This document shows positions 34,237-46,100 of a DNA stretch of 64,000 bases, in pieces. The position numbers and the translations under genes were made by a program. The stretch covers positions 4,637,001-4,701,000 of the forward strand of contig AP017991.1 in NCBI GenBank assembly GCA_003609755.1. The letters run 5' to 3'. This DNA comes from Planktothrix agardhii NIES-204. GTDB lineage: Bacteria > Cyanobacteriota > Cyanobacteriia > Cyanobacteriales > Microcoleaceae. Positions within the stretch are counted from its first letter, which is position 1. Each line of letters starts with the position of its first letter. The notes below the pieces were generated by a model, which made no database searches, was not told the DNA's origin, and saw only the letters and a program-made list of their open reading frames with translations.

Positions 34237-34413
34237 AACCCCCCGTGCACGCGAGGAGCCCCCCCAAACCCCCCGTGCACGCGAGGAGCCCCCCAAACCC
34301 CCCGTGCACGCGAGGAGCCCCCCAAACCCCCGTGCACGCGAGGAGCCCCCCCAAACCCCCCGTGCACGCGAGGAGCCCCCCCAAACCCCCCGTGCACGGG
34401 GGGCTAGGGGGGG
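34237..34413. repeat. six-copy GC-rich tandem array with GTGCAC cores
   Basis: Units of 28-30 bp, consensus AAACCCCCCGTGCACGCGAG then GAGCCCCCC. GTGCAC cores are at 34245, 34275, 34304, 34332, 34362 and 34392. The last unit changes to GTGCACGGGGGGCTAGGGGG, which gives the standard palindrome. Length differences come only from the C-run (slippage). It is followed by the same 27-base flank (34434-34460) as the single copy at 21505. Open frames here on both strands are repeat artefacts. Confidence 0.9.
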
Positions 34414-34460
34414 AGGGAACAGGGTAGAGGATGTGTAATTAATTTTGTTTAGGTACTTAT

Positions 34461-34916
34461 TAAATTAGACAAGTATTTAGACTCAGAAGGCTTGTAGAAA
34501 CCATATTGGATTTTTTGATACAATTGTTAATATTCATTTGCAACATTTGTTAATGTTAATTCTCAAGGTTTTGAGAACTTAATCTTTTTTAAGAATAGCC
34601 CAGAACTCCCTGGCAGCAATAATCTTTTACATTAGGTTACTATGGAAGTAAAAAGAACCTATATTGTAATAGGGATAGAAGGTGGTAGTCTTGAATATAG
34701 AGGAAAAAAACCTCAGTTGAGAACAAAAGTTCAGACCTAGAGAGAAAAACCGGACGCAATTTTAAGAACTGCAAAGTTCAAGAATGATTTAGAGAAACTT
34801 AACTTAGAATGTACGAGTAAGTATTAATACGTTCTGACCTAAGTTTGAACTTAAATAAACAATAAAGATTGACTGAATGTTAATAAAACAGTCATTCCAA
34901 TTGGAGGATTTTAAAA
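34461..34916 (+). promoter_or_regulatory. long leader upstream of ppsA
   Basis: About 455 bases with no gene. It contains a perfect 7-bp stem-loop (TTCTCAA-GGTT-TTGAGAA, 34560-34577), several GTTAAT repeats, and GGAGG 10 bases before the ppsA ATG. A promoter and long 5' UTR are likely, but the start point cannot be set by eye. Confidence 0.35.
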
Positions 34917-37460
34917 ATGGTTAACACTTATGCAACGACTGAAACAGTAAATTCAGAAGCGAAAGAAACAGCTTTTGTACTGTGGTTTGATGAAGTGGGA
35001 ATTTCTGATATTCCCTCAGTAGGTGGGAAAAACGCATCCTTGGGCGAAATGATTCGAGAACTCGCTTCCCAAGGTGTGAACGTTCCGAATGGATTTGCTA
35101 CCACTGCCTATGCTTATCGTTATTTTATTGAGTCTGCGGGTTTAGAGAAAAAACTACGGGAACTATTTGCAGACCTCGACGTTGAAGATATGCCAAACCT
35201 GCGACAACGCGGGAAACAAGCTCGTTCCTTAATTTTAGACACTCCGTTTCCACCAGAATTAGAAGCCGCGATTACCAGCGCCTATAAAAAACTCTGCGAA
35301 CGCTACAGCACCGATGGGGATTTTTGTAACCAATTTGGCGAGGAATATAAAGAAGAATGCAAACGCTATTCCAATGATGTAGACGTTGCCGTGCGTTCCT
35401 CCGCTACCGCCGAAGACTTACCCGATGCCAGTTTTGCCGGACAACAGGAAACCTACTTAAACGTTTATGGCGAAGAAGGAGTTTTAGAATCCTGCCATAA
35501 ATGCTTTGCCTCGATTTTCACCGACCGGGCAATTTCCTATCGCACGATTAAAAATTTCGACCATTTTAACGTGGCTCTGTCCGTCGGTGTGCAAAAAATG
35601 GTACGGTCTGACCTCGCCTGTTCCGGGGTGATGTTCTCCATTGATACCGAAACCGGATTCAAAAATGCAGCCTTAGTAACTGGAGCCTATGGTTTAGGAG
35701 AAAACGTAGTTCAAGGCACGGTTAACCCCGATGAATATTTTGTGTTTAAACCGACCTTACTGCAAGGGTTCCGTCCTATTTTGGAAAAACGCTTAGGCAG
35801 TAAAGAACTGAAGATGGTCTATGATATCGGAGGTTCTAAACTAACTAAAAACATCTCAGTTTCTCAGTCTGAACGGGATAAATACTGTATTAACGACGAC
35901 GAAATTTTACAACTGGCGAAGTGGGCTTGTATTATTGAGAACCACTATTCGCAAGTCCGGGGTACTTATACTCCGATGGATATTGAATGGGCCAAAGATG
36001 GAATTACCGGACAATTATTTATCGTCCAGGCCCGTCCTGAAACCGTGCAATCCCAGAAATCCGCTTCCGTTCTCCGCAACTTTAAACTGCTCGGAACCAG
36101 TAAGGTTCTATCTCGCGGTCGGGCCGTGGGTGAAATGATTGGTCAAGGGAAAGCGCGGGTGATTCTGGATGTGCATAAAATTGATGAATTCCAAGCGGGT
36201 GAAGTGTTAGTCACCAATAAGACTGACCCCGACTGGGAACCCATCATGAAGAAATCCAGCGCTATCGTTACCAACGCGGGCGGACGGACGTGCCACGCAG
36301 CAATTATCGCGCGGGAAATGGGCATTCCCGCCATTGTCGGTTGCGGTGATGCCACCTCGGTGATTAAAAACGGCCAAGAAATTACCGTTTCCTCATCTGA
36401 AGGAGAAGAAGGTCGGGTTTATGAGGGGTTAGTTCCCTTTGAAATACAAGAAACCGTTCTCGATAATCTGCCCAAAACCCGGACAAAAATTTTAATGAAC
36501 GTGGGCAACCCGGAAGAAGCCTTCGGTTTGTCTTCGATTCCTTGCGATGGTGTGGGTTTAGCGCGGCTGGAGTTTATTATTGCTAACCATATTAAAGCCC
36601 ACCCCTTAGCGTTGTTGAAATTTGACCAACTCGAAGATGAGTTAGCCAAACGGGAAATCGCCGAGATGACGAAAATCTACGACCATAAACCGGACTTCTT
36701 CGTGGATAAACTGGCCCATGGTATCGGGATGATTGCCGCGGCCTTCTATCCGAATCCGGTGATTGTGCGGATGTCCGACTTCAAGAGTAACGAATACGCC
36801 AACCTGTTAGGCGGCCGTCAGTTTGAACCCAAGGAAGAAAACCCGATGATTGGTTGGCGCGGCGCCTCCCGTTACTACGACCCCAACTACCGCGAAGCCT
36901 ACGGGTTAGAATGTGTGGCCCTGAAACGGGTTCGGGACGAAATGGGTTTAACGAATGTCACCCCGATGATTCCCTTCTGTCGCACCCCCGATGAAGGTCG
37001 GAAAGTGTTAGCAGAAATGGAAAAACACGGTCTGAAACGGGGCGTCAATGGTTTGGAAGTTTATGTGATGTGTGAACTTCCCAGTAACGTGATTTTCGCC
37101 GATGAATTTGCCGCCGTGTTCGATGGATTCTCGATTGGGTCTAATGATTTAACCCAATTAACGTTAGGTTTAGACCGAGATTCTGCCTTAGTTGCTCATA
37201 TTTTTGATGAACGGAATGAAGCTGTTCGTCGGATGGTGACCATTGCGATTAAAGCGGCTAAAAAATATGGTCGCAAGATTGGAATTTGTGGTCAAGCACC
37301 GAGTGATTATCCTGAGTTTGCCCGGTTCTTGGTGGAATTGGGAATTGATTCAATTAGTTTGAATCCTGACTCGGTGATTAAAACGATTCTGGATATTGGC
37401 AAAATGGAAGAAGCTGGCACGTTATTAGATGAAGTTATGGACGTTGCCAAAGCCAAATAA
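34917..37460 (+). CDS. ppsA: phosphoenolpyruvate synthase (pyruvate, water dikinase)
   Basis: 847 residues. It converts pyruvate and ATP to PEP, AMP and phosphate, a gluconeogenic step. N-terminal ATP-grasp domain: VGGKNASLGEMIREL, VAVRSSATAEDLPDASFAGQ, VFKP, IEWAKDG, IVQARPET. The swivelling phosphohistidine domain has GGRTCHAAIIAREMGIPAIV with the catalytic His. The C-terminal barrel has GLARLEFII, GWRGASRYYDP, PFCRTPDEG and the active-site Cys in KIGICGQAPSDYPEF. Length is slightly above the E. coli enzyme. AGGAGG-like ribosome site upstream; a 28-bp palindrome follows. Confidence 0.95.
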   Translation: MVNTYATTETVNSEAKETAFVLWFDEVGISDIPSVGGKNASLGEMIRELASQGVNVPNGFATTAYAYRYFIESAGLEKKLRELFADLDVEDMPNLRQRGKQARSLILDTPFPPELEAAITSAYKKLCERYSTDGDFCNQFGEEYKEECKRYSNDVDVAVRSSATAEDLPDASFAGQQETYLNVYGEEGVLESCHKCFASIFTDRAISYRTIKNFDHFNVALSVGVQKMVRSDLACSGVMFSIDTETGFKNAALVTGAYGLGENVVQGTVNPDEYFVFKPTLLQGFRPILEKRLGSKELKMVYDIGGSKLTKNISVSQSERDKYCINDDEILQLAKWACIIENHYSQVRGTYTPMDIEWAKDGITGQLFIVQARPETVQSQKSASVLRNFKLLGTSKVLSRGRAVGEMIGQGKARVILDVHKIDEFQAGEVLVTNKTDPDWEPIMKKSSAIVTNAGGRTCHAAIIAREMGIPAIVGCGDATSVIKNGQEITVSSSEGEEGRVYEGLVPFEIQETVLDNLPKTRTKILMNVGNPEEAFGLSSIPCDGVGLARLEFIIANHIKAHPLALLKFDQLEDELAKREIAEMTKIYDHKPDFFVDKLAHGIGMIAAAFYPNPVIVRMSDFKSNEYANLLGGRQFEPKEENPMIGWRGASRYYDPNYREAYGLECVALKRVRDEMGLTNVTPMIPFCRTPDEGRKVLAEMEKHGLKRGVNGLEVYVMCELPSNVIFADEFAAVFDGFSIGSNDLTQLTLGLDRDSALVAHIFDERNEAVRRMVTIAIKAAKKYGRKIGICGQAPSDYPEFARFLVELGIDSISLNPDSVIKTILDIGKMEEAGTLLDEVMDVAKAK

Positions 37461-37466
37461 ACTGTT

Positions 37467-37494
37467 GTAGAGATGTTGTATACAACGTCTCTAC
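37467..37494. repeat. 28-bp palindrome after ppsA
   Basis: GTAGAGATGTTGTATACAAC then GTCTCTAC: a perfect inverted repeat apart from one T/C position. It could serve as a transcript end for ppsA but has no T-run. I recognise the sequence type as a widespread cyanobacterial dispersed repeat. Confidence 0.7.
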
Positions 37495-37590
37495 AGGGAT
37501 TGTTTACTGAATTTTAGGATTTGATATTATTAGGGTATCGCGATGCTGTACCCTTTATTTATTGGGGTTGGGAATAAATGGATGGAAGCT

Positions 37591-38394
37591 TTAATCTAAT
37601 TGTCCAAATAATTCTAAAAACTGTTCTAAAAGTTTATAAACTGTTGTACCGATTCTTTGAGGAAAATCCTCATCAGTAGGCTGGCACTCTCCTAGTTTTC
37701 TAGCTCGTTCAATTGCAGCAACTAGATACTCACCTTTAATAAATTCTTTATAGTAATTGGATTTAGATTTATCTGGGTGGATATCAGAAAGAACCTTCTT
37801 ACAGAGTTTGGGTCTACCTTTGATTCCTTCATTTTCAATAACTTCCCTAATTGTAGGTTGTGTAGGTTCTTTGACTTTACGTTTTTTATTGGTTTTACAT
37901 TTTTTGGGATTATTACCTTTCGCAAATTGACTATCAGCATCTACTTGACTATCAGTGTCTACAAAATGGAGAATTAACCAAAGTTCAAAGCAAGGGTTAC
38001 TCAATCCCATTTTAAAATTTATCTTTTCGTGAAAGAGTTTTATTAATTCCTCAATTTTATCTTTACGGTTTCTATAATAATCTGTATCAATAATCATCCA
38101 TAATTCATCATACTCTTGGATATCATATTTTTTAACTAACTCATCATAACATTGCTTTAATTGTGCATAAACAGCAGCAGGATCAGAGTCTCCAGAATTG
38201 GTTTTATCAAGATATTTTAACTTAATATTCTTCTTGTTTAACTGTAAACTGTATTGTTGAATTAGCTCTTGAAAATACAAATATTCTGTCTTATCACCTT
38301 CTGCTGCAATAACATAAATTTTCCACTTACCATCCTTGCATTCATCTGAAATATCTTGAACTATTCGTTGATAATCCTTTCTTTCTCTAGGCAT
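37591..38394 (-). CDS. RloB / AbiLii-like protein
   Basis: 267 residues. The RloB family pattern is seen: IYVIAAEGDKTEYLYFQEL (Glu32, Glu37), LWMIIDTDYY (Asp103, Asp105) and NPCFELWLILHF (Glu137), which together look like a Toprim-type acidic metal site. A charged, Lys-rich insertion follows (KCKTNKKRKVKEPTQ). Known family context: RloB next to an AAA ATPase, as in restriction-linked loci and in the lactococcal AbiL abortive-infection pair. Here the ATPase ends 11 bp upstream. Probable role: nuclease half of an anti-phage pair. Confidence 0.78.
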   Translation of the reverse strand: MPRERKDYQRIVQDISDECKDGKWKIYVIAAEGDKTEYLYFQELIQQYSLQLNKKNIKLKYLDKTNSGDSDPAAVYAQLKQCYDELVKKYDIQEYDELWMIIDTDYYRNRKDKIEELIKLFHEKINFKMGLSNPCFELWLILHFVDTDSQVDADSQFAKGNNPKKCKTNKKRKVKEPTQPTIREVIENEGIKGRPKLCKKVLSDIHPDKSKSNYYKEFIKGEYLVAAIERARKLGECQPTDEDFPQRIGTTVYKLLEQFLELFGQLD

Positions 38395-38405
38395 TTTTTT
38401 ATCCC

Positions 38406-39809
38406 CTATTTAGCCAAAATTGGTTCTTCATCATTTTTAATCTCTGGGAAAGAATGGATAGCTCCAAACCGACCGTTAATATAACCTTTAGCTAAATCTA
38501 AATTTTCTACATCGGTGTTTGCAAGAGAATAAGCAATTGATTGTCCATGTTTATCTTGTCCAATAAACCAAATTTCATCTTTTCTAAAAAGTTCTTTAAT
38601 ATCCAAAAGAATAGCTTGATGTGTTGTAGCAATTAATTGGCTATTATGCAATTTATCATTTTGATTTTGATTCTCTATTTCAAAATTGAGAAAAATCTCA
38701 AATATTTTCCGTGCTAACAATACATGAAGGCTTCTTTCTATTTCATCAATCACAAAAACAGCATCGCCTTGAGAGAGTTTAATTAACATTGGAATTAAAT
38801 CTATAATTCTTTGGGTTCCATCTGATTCTTCTTCAATTTCAAACAAAACTTCTTTTTTATTTTTATCATGCTTAATTATAACCAATTTCATAACTTTTAA
38901 AGCTTTTGAACCTGGAATAGATCGAATCATTAAACTGCTGTCTTTATTTCTCGCTAAAATAAATATTGCATTAGCTGTTTCATCATGATAAGGGAATTCT
39001 TCTTGAATCATTTCTTTAACTTCCAGTGGAATTCTCTCATACTTTTCTAAATCAATCTCATTAATATCTACTTTTTCTATTCCTAAATCCAAAGATTTTA
39101 ATAATTTATTAAATTTTTTTAAAAAACCTTGGTTCAATAATTTTTCATTGTCCTTTAACAGTAACGGAAGTGCAAAAGGTTTACTTTCAGGGAATAAAAT
39201 TGTTAATACATTTGAGAACCAATTATAAATATTTTCAAAATATTCAATCCTACGTTCTTTACAATTTGTTAAGAACAATAAATTTTGCCTGGTACTTTCT
39301 GACTCAAATTCAATTCTAGTTTTTTCTTTATCTTTTATGTCTCTAAATAGAGAATGTTTAAAGTTGAATTGATAATCATTACCATTTCTTTCATAAATGC
39401 TTTTTTCTTGATTAATACCTATTTCAAATAACCATTCTTCATAAACTTGAGTAGAATCAATGATAAATCCGTAAGCATACTGTTTTTGATGATGTTTAAA
39501 CTCAAATTCAAACCGAGAGGGCTTTTTTAAAGAATCTTGATCACGTTTAAATGGACTAACTTTTATATTTTTATTTTTATCAACACCATCTACAATAAAA
39601 TCTTGAGCAAATTTCATCGCTTTAATCAGGTTGGATTTACCAGAATTAGTGGCTCCATAAATCAAAGATGTTCTTAATAATCTAATGGATTCTTTGTTAT
39701 CTTCTTGAACAACATGATGAGGATGATTGTCGTCAGGACAAGCAACCATCGTAAATTCAGTTCTTTGGTTAAAAGATAGAAAATTTTCTACAGTAAACCG
39801 AATTAACAT
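38406..39809 (-). CDS. RloA / AbiLi-like AAA ATPase
   Basis: 467 residues of the SMC/OLD-like AAA_15 type. The N-terminus MLIRFTVENFLSFNQRTEF leads to Walker A GATNSGKS (52-59). A signature-like ESDGTQR (328-334) precedes Walker B VFVIDEIERSLH (351-362), and LIATTHQAILLD (H-loop) follows. The middle is a long helical insertion. With RloB it forms a two-gene unit of AbiL type. In such systems the ATPase is thought to sense infection and gate a toxic partner; this is inferred here. Low GC and repeats nearby suit an accessory locus. Confidence 0.82.
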   Translation of the reverse strand: MLIRFTVENFLSFNQRTEFTMVACPDDNHPHHVVQEDNKESIRLLRTSLIYGATNSGKSNLIKAMKFAQDFIVDGVDKNKNIKVSPFKRDQDSLKKPSRFEFEFKHHQKQYAYGFIIDSTQVYEEWLFEIGINQEKSIYERNGNDYQFNFKHSLFRDIKDKEKTRIEFESESTRQNLLFLTNCKERRIEYFENIYNWFSNVLTILFPESKPFALPLLLKDNEKLLNQGFLKKFNKLLKSLDLGIEKVDINEIDLEKYERIPLEVKEMIQEEFPYHDETANAIFILARNKDSSLMIRSIPGSKALKVMKLVIIKHDKNKKEVLFEIEEESDGTQRIIDLIPMLIKLSQGDAVFVIDEIERSLHVLLARKIFEIFLNFEIENQNQNDKLHNSQLIATTHQAILLDIKELFRKDEIWFIGQDKHGQSIAYSLANTDVENLDLAKGYINGRFGAIHSFPEIKNDEEPILAK

Positions 39810-40122
39810 TGTTTTATTTTAATTTTATTTCAAGTCAAATCATATATAATTCAACTTTAAATATAAAGATAGCTTATTACCTCACAAGTGTCAACCCGAT
39901 TTTCACGTTTTGAAGGGAAAACGGTTACTTTTGCTTGAGCAGGGGAATTAAGGGGTTTTGCTAGTTCATGCGATCGCAACTTCTTAAACAATGAATCAAT
40001 CCTTAAAAATTTCTTTCCATAGGGATTATTTAAGCCCACAATTCCCTATTTTTATGCTCTGACTAGGAAAAGAGAAAAAAATGCGATAATGTTGTCTTGA
40101 TTTACTTACAGCCAGATTTGAG
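39810..40122. other. gap between the RloAB pair and the tamB-like gene
   Basis: 313 bases. A 60-codon open frame on the minus strand (39857-40039) has no family features and is rejected. A GCGATCGCA site lies near 39970. The region probably carries divergent promoters for rloA-like and tamB-like genes. Nothing more can be supported. Confidence 0.5.
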
Positions 40123-43100
40123 ATGACTAATACACCGAATCCCAATTCTGAATCAATTTTACCCCGCCGACGACGGTTAAAGCGGATTTTGCTTTGGGGC
40201 GGTATGGGCTGTGGAGTCACCCTGTTAGCCGTGGGGACGACCGCTAGTTGGTTGATTAGATATCGGTTAGCCCCCATAATTAGCAATGTCTTAGAAGGGA
40301 TACTACAACGGCCAGTTGATGTTGGCCCCCTGGAACGATTTACCCTAAATAGTATTCGTTTTGGTCATTCGTCCATCCCCCCCACAGCCACGGATACCGA
40401 TAGGGGGGAAGCGACGGCGGTAGAGGTTAATTTCTCTCTTTTATCCTTGTTTAAACCCAAGGTTAAACTTGATATTACCATAGTTAATCCTAATATTTAT
40501 ATTGAACAAAATTCATCGGGAAACTGGATTGATACTCAACTTAAGTTAGATCCAAATCCTCCAATTACATTGGTTTTTAGAACGATTGGGATTGAAAATG
40601 CTCAAATTAATTTAATGCCCTATCAGCTTTTGAAAGCCAAAGAAAAGCCGATTGTGATTGCGGTGGATCAAATCAAAGCTAATTTAACCGAAGATCAGCA
40701 GAGCATTCAAGCGAATTTAAGGGGTAAATTTGCAGAAACAGGTACTTTTGCCATCAAGGGAGATGCTTTATTAGAAACAGGAAAAATTAATGCTCAAATT
40801 CAAGCTAATAGTTTGAATTTAAGCAATTTAGCTTGGTTTGTAGAAACTCCTGGGATTTCGATTAAACAGGGAAAACTTAATACAAATTTAAACGTTAAAT
40901 TAAATAATTATAAACCATCAGATGTTCGGGGAACGCTGAATTTAGATCAAGTTAAAATTGCTGTTGATAGTCTTCCTGAACCTGTTAATCTGAGTCAAGC
41001 TAAATTACGATTTTCGGGAACTAAATTGATCATTGATCAGTTGAATACTACTATGGCAGATTTGGCTCTAGGATTAACGGGATCGGTTTTAACTAATTCT
41101 AACTTAGACTTAGCTAAAACTCAAGTTGATTTATTAGCAAATTTACAACCAGTTCAAGTTTCCACCCTGTTAAAAACCGTAGAAACTATTCAGAACCAAC
41201 CTGTTACCCTTCCCTTTCCGGTGACGGGAGAATTGAAAGCTAATCTTAACTTAAAAGGAAATTTAAACAGTCCTAAAATTTCAGGAAATATCGGCACAAC
41301 TCAAAAAACCTTATTAGATCGCGTTTATTTTGATACAATTCAAACGGATTTTAATATATTAACTAAACTTGATCCAAATTTTAAGATTTTAGCTGATCCA
41401 ATTATTGAGATTCAAAACCTATTAATTCAACCTTCCCTTGGGGGGTCAGTAACCGGAAAAGGGGAAGTTAAATTAGCAGGAATGACCGCGTTATTAGCAC
41501 CCCCAATAAAACCTCAGCCTACGGTTGATCAAAAAACTTTACTAAAATTACCCCCAAATCCTCAGATTTCACAACAAAAAACCGAACTTAATCCGATTGT
41601 TAAGTTAGATTTTAATGTTAATAATATTCCTGTGGATGCGATCGCTAAATCCTACGGATTTATCCCCAGTTTTCCGATTGGAAACCTATCAGCAAATGGT
41701 CAAATTTCTGGAGATTTAGACAACTTAAAAGCTAATAGTCAATTCTCCTTACCTTCAACAATTTATCCGATTTTTGGGGAAGCTCAAATTTCAGGAAATA
41801 CGGCGAAAGCACAGATTAAAATTGCTGAGGGAAATCTGAATATTATTGCTCAACAAACTAATAATCAAATTTGGAATGCTGAAGTCATAGCTAATCAACT
41901 TTCCTTAACTCCTTTAGTTGATTTGGGTCTATTATTTTCCACAATTCCTAATACAACTAAACAACAAATTCAATCTATTGATTTAACCGATGGTCAGTTA
42001 AATTTAGCCGCCAAATTATCAGCAAATTTGCAAGATTTTTCCCTGAATAGTTTAAAAGCGGATAGTCAAATTCAACTTAATTTTCAGAATAGTACAATTA
42101 AGGCGATCGCCCAACTCCAAAACGGACTACTACAAACGGATTTTTCTAGCGATAATTTATCCTTACCTCGATTAATTAATATTGGATTACCCTTTGCCAA
42201 CTTAACTGATGCTATCACCTCCCAAATTCAGAGTTTAGATATCAGTCAAGGAACTTTACAAATTGATGGATCTCTATCAGGTAAAATAGAGAATTTTAGC
42301 CCAAATAACTTTATCGGAAATGCCAAAACAGTCATTAATTTAGGTAAATTAGGAGGAATAATTACCGCCAATAGTCAACTTAATCAAGGACAATTTCAAG
42401 GACAATTCAATGCTCAAGAAATCCAGTTAAATCCTTGGATTAATTTAGGTTTACCCCTCGCTAATTTACCCCCAAACCTCCAGAATCAAATTCAAACCTT
42501 AGACTTTCGTAATAGTCGTTTAAACGGAGAAGGAAATCTTACCGGAAATTTAACTAATTTTAATCTTAATAGTCTGATTGCTACGGGATTAGCACAGGTT
42601 AATTTAGGGAATTTTGGTGGAATTATTAATGCAGAAGGACAATTAGCAAATAATCAATTAACAGGTCAAGTAATCACCGATCAAATTCCTCTACAACCCT
42701 TAATTAATTTCGGATTACCCTTAGCAAATTTACAACCTAGTTTAGTAGCTGAAATTAACGCCTTAAATTTTCAAGGAGGATTCCTACAAGGGTTAGCAAA
42801 ATTTAATGGGAATCTGACTAATTTTTCCCCTAATAACTTAATAGCTTTCCTCGATAGTAAGGTAAATTTAGGTCGAGACGGCGGTATAGTTTTAGCAACC
42901 GGAGAAACTCGACAAGGACAATGGAAAACAACCATTAAAGGAGATCAAATTGCTTTAGGTCGATTCTCTCAATTAGTTGAATCTCAAATACCAAATAGTT
43001 TACGTCAAAATGGACTATTACAGCAAGCTGAAAATATGCCTTTATTGCGAGGATTATTAACTACTGAAATCACCGGAGAAGGAAATATTGCCTCCTTTAA

Positions 43101-46100
43101 TCCCAACACTATACAGGCATTAGGTCAATTAAGACTAACAGAATTACCGATTATTAAACAACCTTTTGAAGCCATTGCAAGCTGGAATGGTCGAGAAATT
43201 AATATTAAAAAAGCTGAAACCCAGGGATTTTCAACTGATGGCTTAATTGGAGTTGAATTTCAAGGAAATGGTATTCCCCAATTATCTAATTTAAACCTAA
43301 ATGTTCGGGCTGATAATTTTGATTTACAATCTCCATTAGTGCAAAGTTTCTTAACTGCTTTACCCTTAGAAATTAGAACCGGAGATAGTCCTTTAGTGGC
43401 TGGAATTGTTGATTTTAATGGTAAATTAACGGGGACTCCTTCGGCTTTAAACCTAAACGGAAATTTAAGATTAAATAACTTTGCAGTTCGGGATGTCACC
43501 TTTGAATCCATTCTAGCAGGAACTGTGAATATTATTCCAAATCAAAAGGTTAATATTGCCTTAGCGGGAGAAAGGGATAAAATAGAATTAGCTTTGGATA
43601 ATCAATATTTACCGACTTCCTTTTTAGTAAAACGGAATGATAGTCAATTAGTCGGAAACTCTCAAGGGAATAATTTAGAGATTAATTTAGACGACTTTCC
43701 TCTACAAACATTAAGTTTATCTCCCTTAGCTGAACTAAATATTGGACAATTAAAAGGTATAGCATCGGGAAAATTAACCGTCTCTAATTTAGCCAGTTTT
43801 GATATTAATAAAATAGGGGTAATCGGAAATATTGCGATCCAGAACCTAATTTTAGGTCATATTGAAACCGATTTATTTTTGGGAAATTTTAGTTATCAAA
43901 ATGGTATTGCTAAGTTAACCGATGCTGAATTGAGCAAAGGCATAACTCAGATTATAATTAATGGTCAAGCCAATATTTCTGATATTTTAGCCAGTCTTTC
44001 CACACCTCAAACCCAGAATTTATCCACTGTATCGAATCAATTTGAAGGAACAATTAAAATCCCCCAAGGGAGTTTACAGGATATTTTAACCGCCCTAAAA
44101 ATCTTTAATTTAGCAGATTTAGGCAGAGGATTAACCCCTCCAAACTATGGAATAGCCACCGATGTAAAGCCTGTTCCCGTCGGTTTACCCCCCACAGCTA
44201 CGTTATTTGAACAATTACAACGCCTAGAAGAAATTAGACGAATATTACAAGAATCCCTAGCAGAAATCGCGGCGGAACCCTTACCTCCTTTACGAGATTT
44301 AGACGGAAAATTTACCGGAGAAATTGCATTTAAAGGTTCAATTCAATGGGGAATTAATGCGACAGCAACCATCAAAGGTCAAGATTGGAATTATGGCAGA
44401 TATACCGCCGATCAGTTTTTATTAGAAGCGAATTTTGTAGATAATGTGGTGCGGGTTGAACCCATTCAATTGCTTGCTGAATCAGCATTATATGATTTTC
44501 GCGGACAGTTAAATTTAGCCAATCAACAAATATCAGGTCAGTTTCGGGGTAAAAATATCCGCTTAGAAGAAATTGAAAAAATTGTCGATTTGCCAAATGT
44601 GGATTTAACCGGACAATTGAATGTTCGGGCGAGTATTGGGGGAACTTTAGATAATCCCCAATCATCGGGGGAATTAACCTTATTAGAAGCAACGGTTAAT
44701 AATGAACCAATTCAAGAAGCTCAAAGCAGTTTTAGTTATAATAATGCTCGACTAAGATTTGGCGGAAGTTTGTTAGTTACCGAAACCGATCCAATTAATT
44801 TTAGAGGGACTTTACCTTTTCAATTCCCCTTTGCAAAAGTAACTTCTGAAAGTGATGTAGTTGATGTTAGAGTTGATATTAAAGATCAAGGATTAGCAGT
44901 GATCAATTTACTGAATCCTGAATTAAATTGGCAGGAAGGAAAAGGATTAGTTCAATTAAGAATCAGTGGTAGTTTACAACAACCGGAAACTGGAGGAATT
45001 AAGCTCAACCTGAAACCAGAAGGATTATTTAAAATTCAAGATGCAGTTTTAATTGCTCGCAGTTTAGAACAATCAATTGTGGGATTAAGTGGAACTGCTG
45101 TATTTATCGGCGATCGGATTCAAGTTAAAGATATTCAAGGAGATTTACAAGGAGATAAAGGAACCGGACGTATCCGATTAAGTGGGGTTTTACCCGTGTC
45201 TCGTCCCTTAGATGAAAATGACCCAGATCTGCAAACTCCTCTACAATTAGACCTGGAAAAACTAACACTTAATTTACCCGAACTCTATAAAGGAAATGCT
45301 GATGGTGCTATCCTTCTTACAGGAACATTATTGAAACCAAAATTAGGAGGAGAAGTCATATTAAGTCAGGGAAAAGTTACCTTACCTTCGGAACAAACCG
45401 CTACCTTACCCACAGATACTACGAATACAACTCAACCTCCTGTTGATGTCAGTCTGAACGGATTAAAACTAACTTTAGGCGACAATATTCAAGTCATGAC
45501 TCCCCCGATTTTAAATGCACCTTTAATTAATTTTAATGCGAAAGGAACGATTGAATTAAATGGAAGTTTAGCCAGTCTTGATGATATTCGTCCTCAAGGA
45601 ACGATTGACTTAACCGGAGGACAAGTTAATCTTTATACCAGTCAATTAAGGTTAGATCGAGGCTATCCCCAACGGGCAATATTTGTTCCTTCGGAGGGAT
45701 TAAATCCAATTTTAGATGTGCGTTTATTCACCCGTGTTCCTGAAACTTTAAGGTTTGTTTCTCCTCCTTCGGCTTTTCCGGCGGAACAAACCGAAGCCCT
45801 AAGTCCTTCTCGATTGGGAAGTGTTAGAACGATCCGAATTACCGCAATTGTTCGCGGCCCAGCTTCGGAAATTAATGATATTATTAAGTTACAAAGTTCT
45901 CCGTCCCGTTCTCAAAATGAATTGGTTGCTTTATTAGGTGGAAGTGTGATTCAAGGCATTCAAGATGATAGTACATTAGTATTAGCAAATATTGCCAGTA
46001 CCGGATTATTTGGTAAACTCCAACAGAATGTGATTAACGCCACGGGATTAACGGAATTTAGGATTTATCCCTCACGAATAGCCGAACGTGGTTCCAAGGG

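Noticed and set aside
34237-34413. CRISPR array
   Set aside because: The units are contiguous with no unique spacers, GC-rich and only 28-30 bp in total; no cas genes are near.
34080-34438. Open frames on both strands rich in [10 protein letters not shown] or HARSPPKPP
   Set aside because: They are translations of the GC-rich tandem array and have no start context or family features.
39857-40039. 60-codon minus-strand frame before the tamB-like gene
   Set aside because: No motif, no ribosome site, composition unlike neighbouring proteins.
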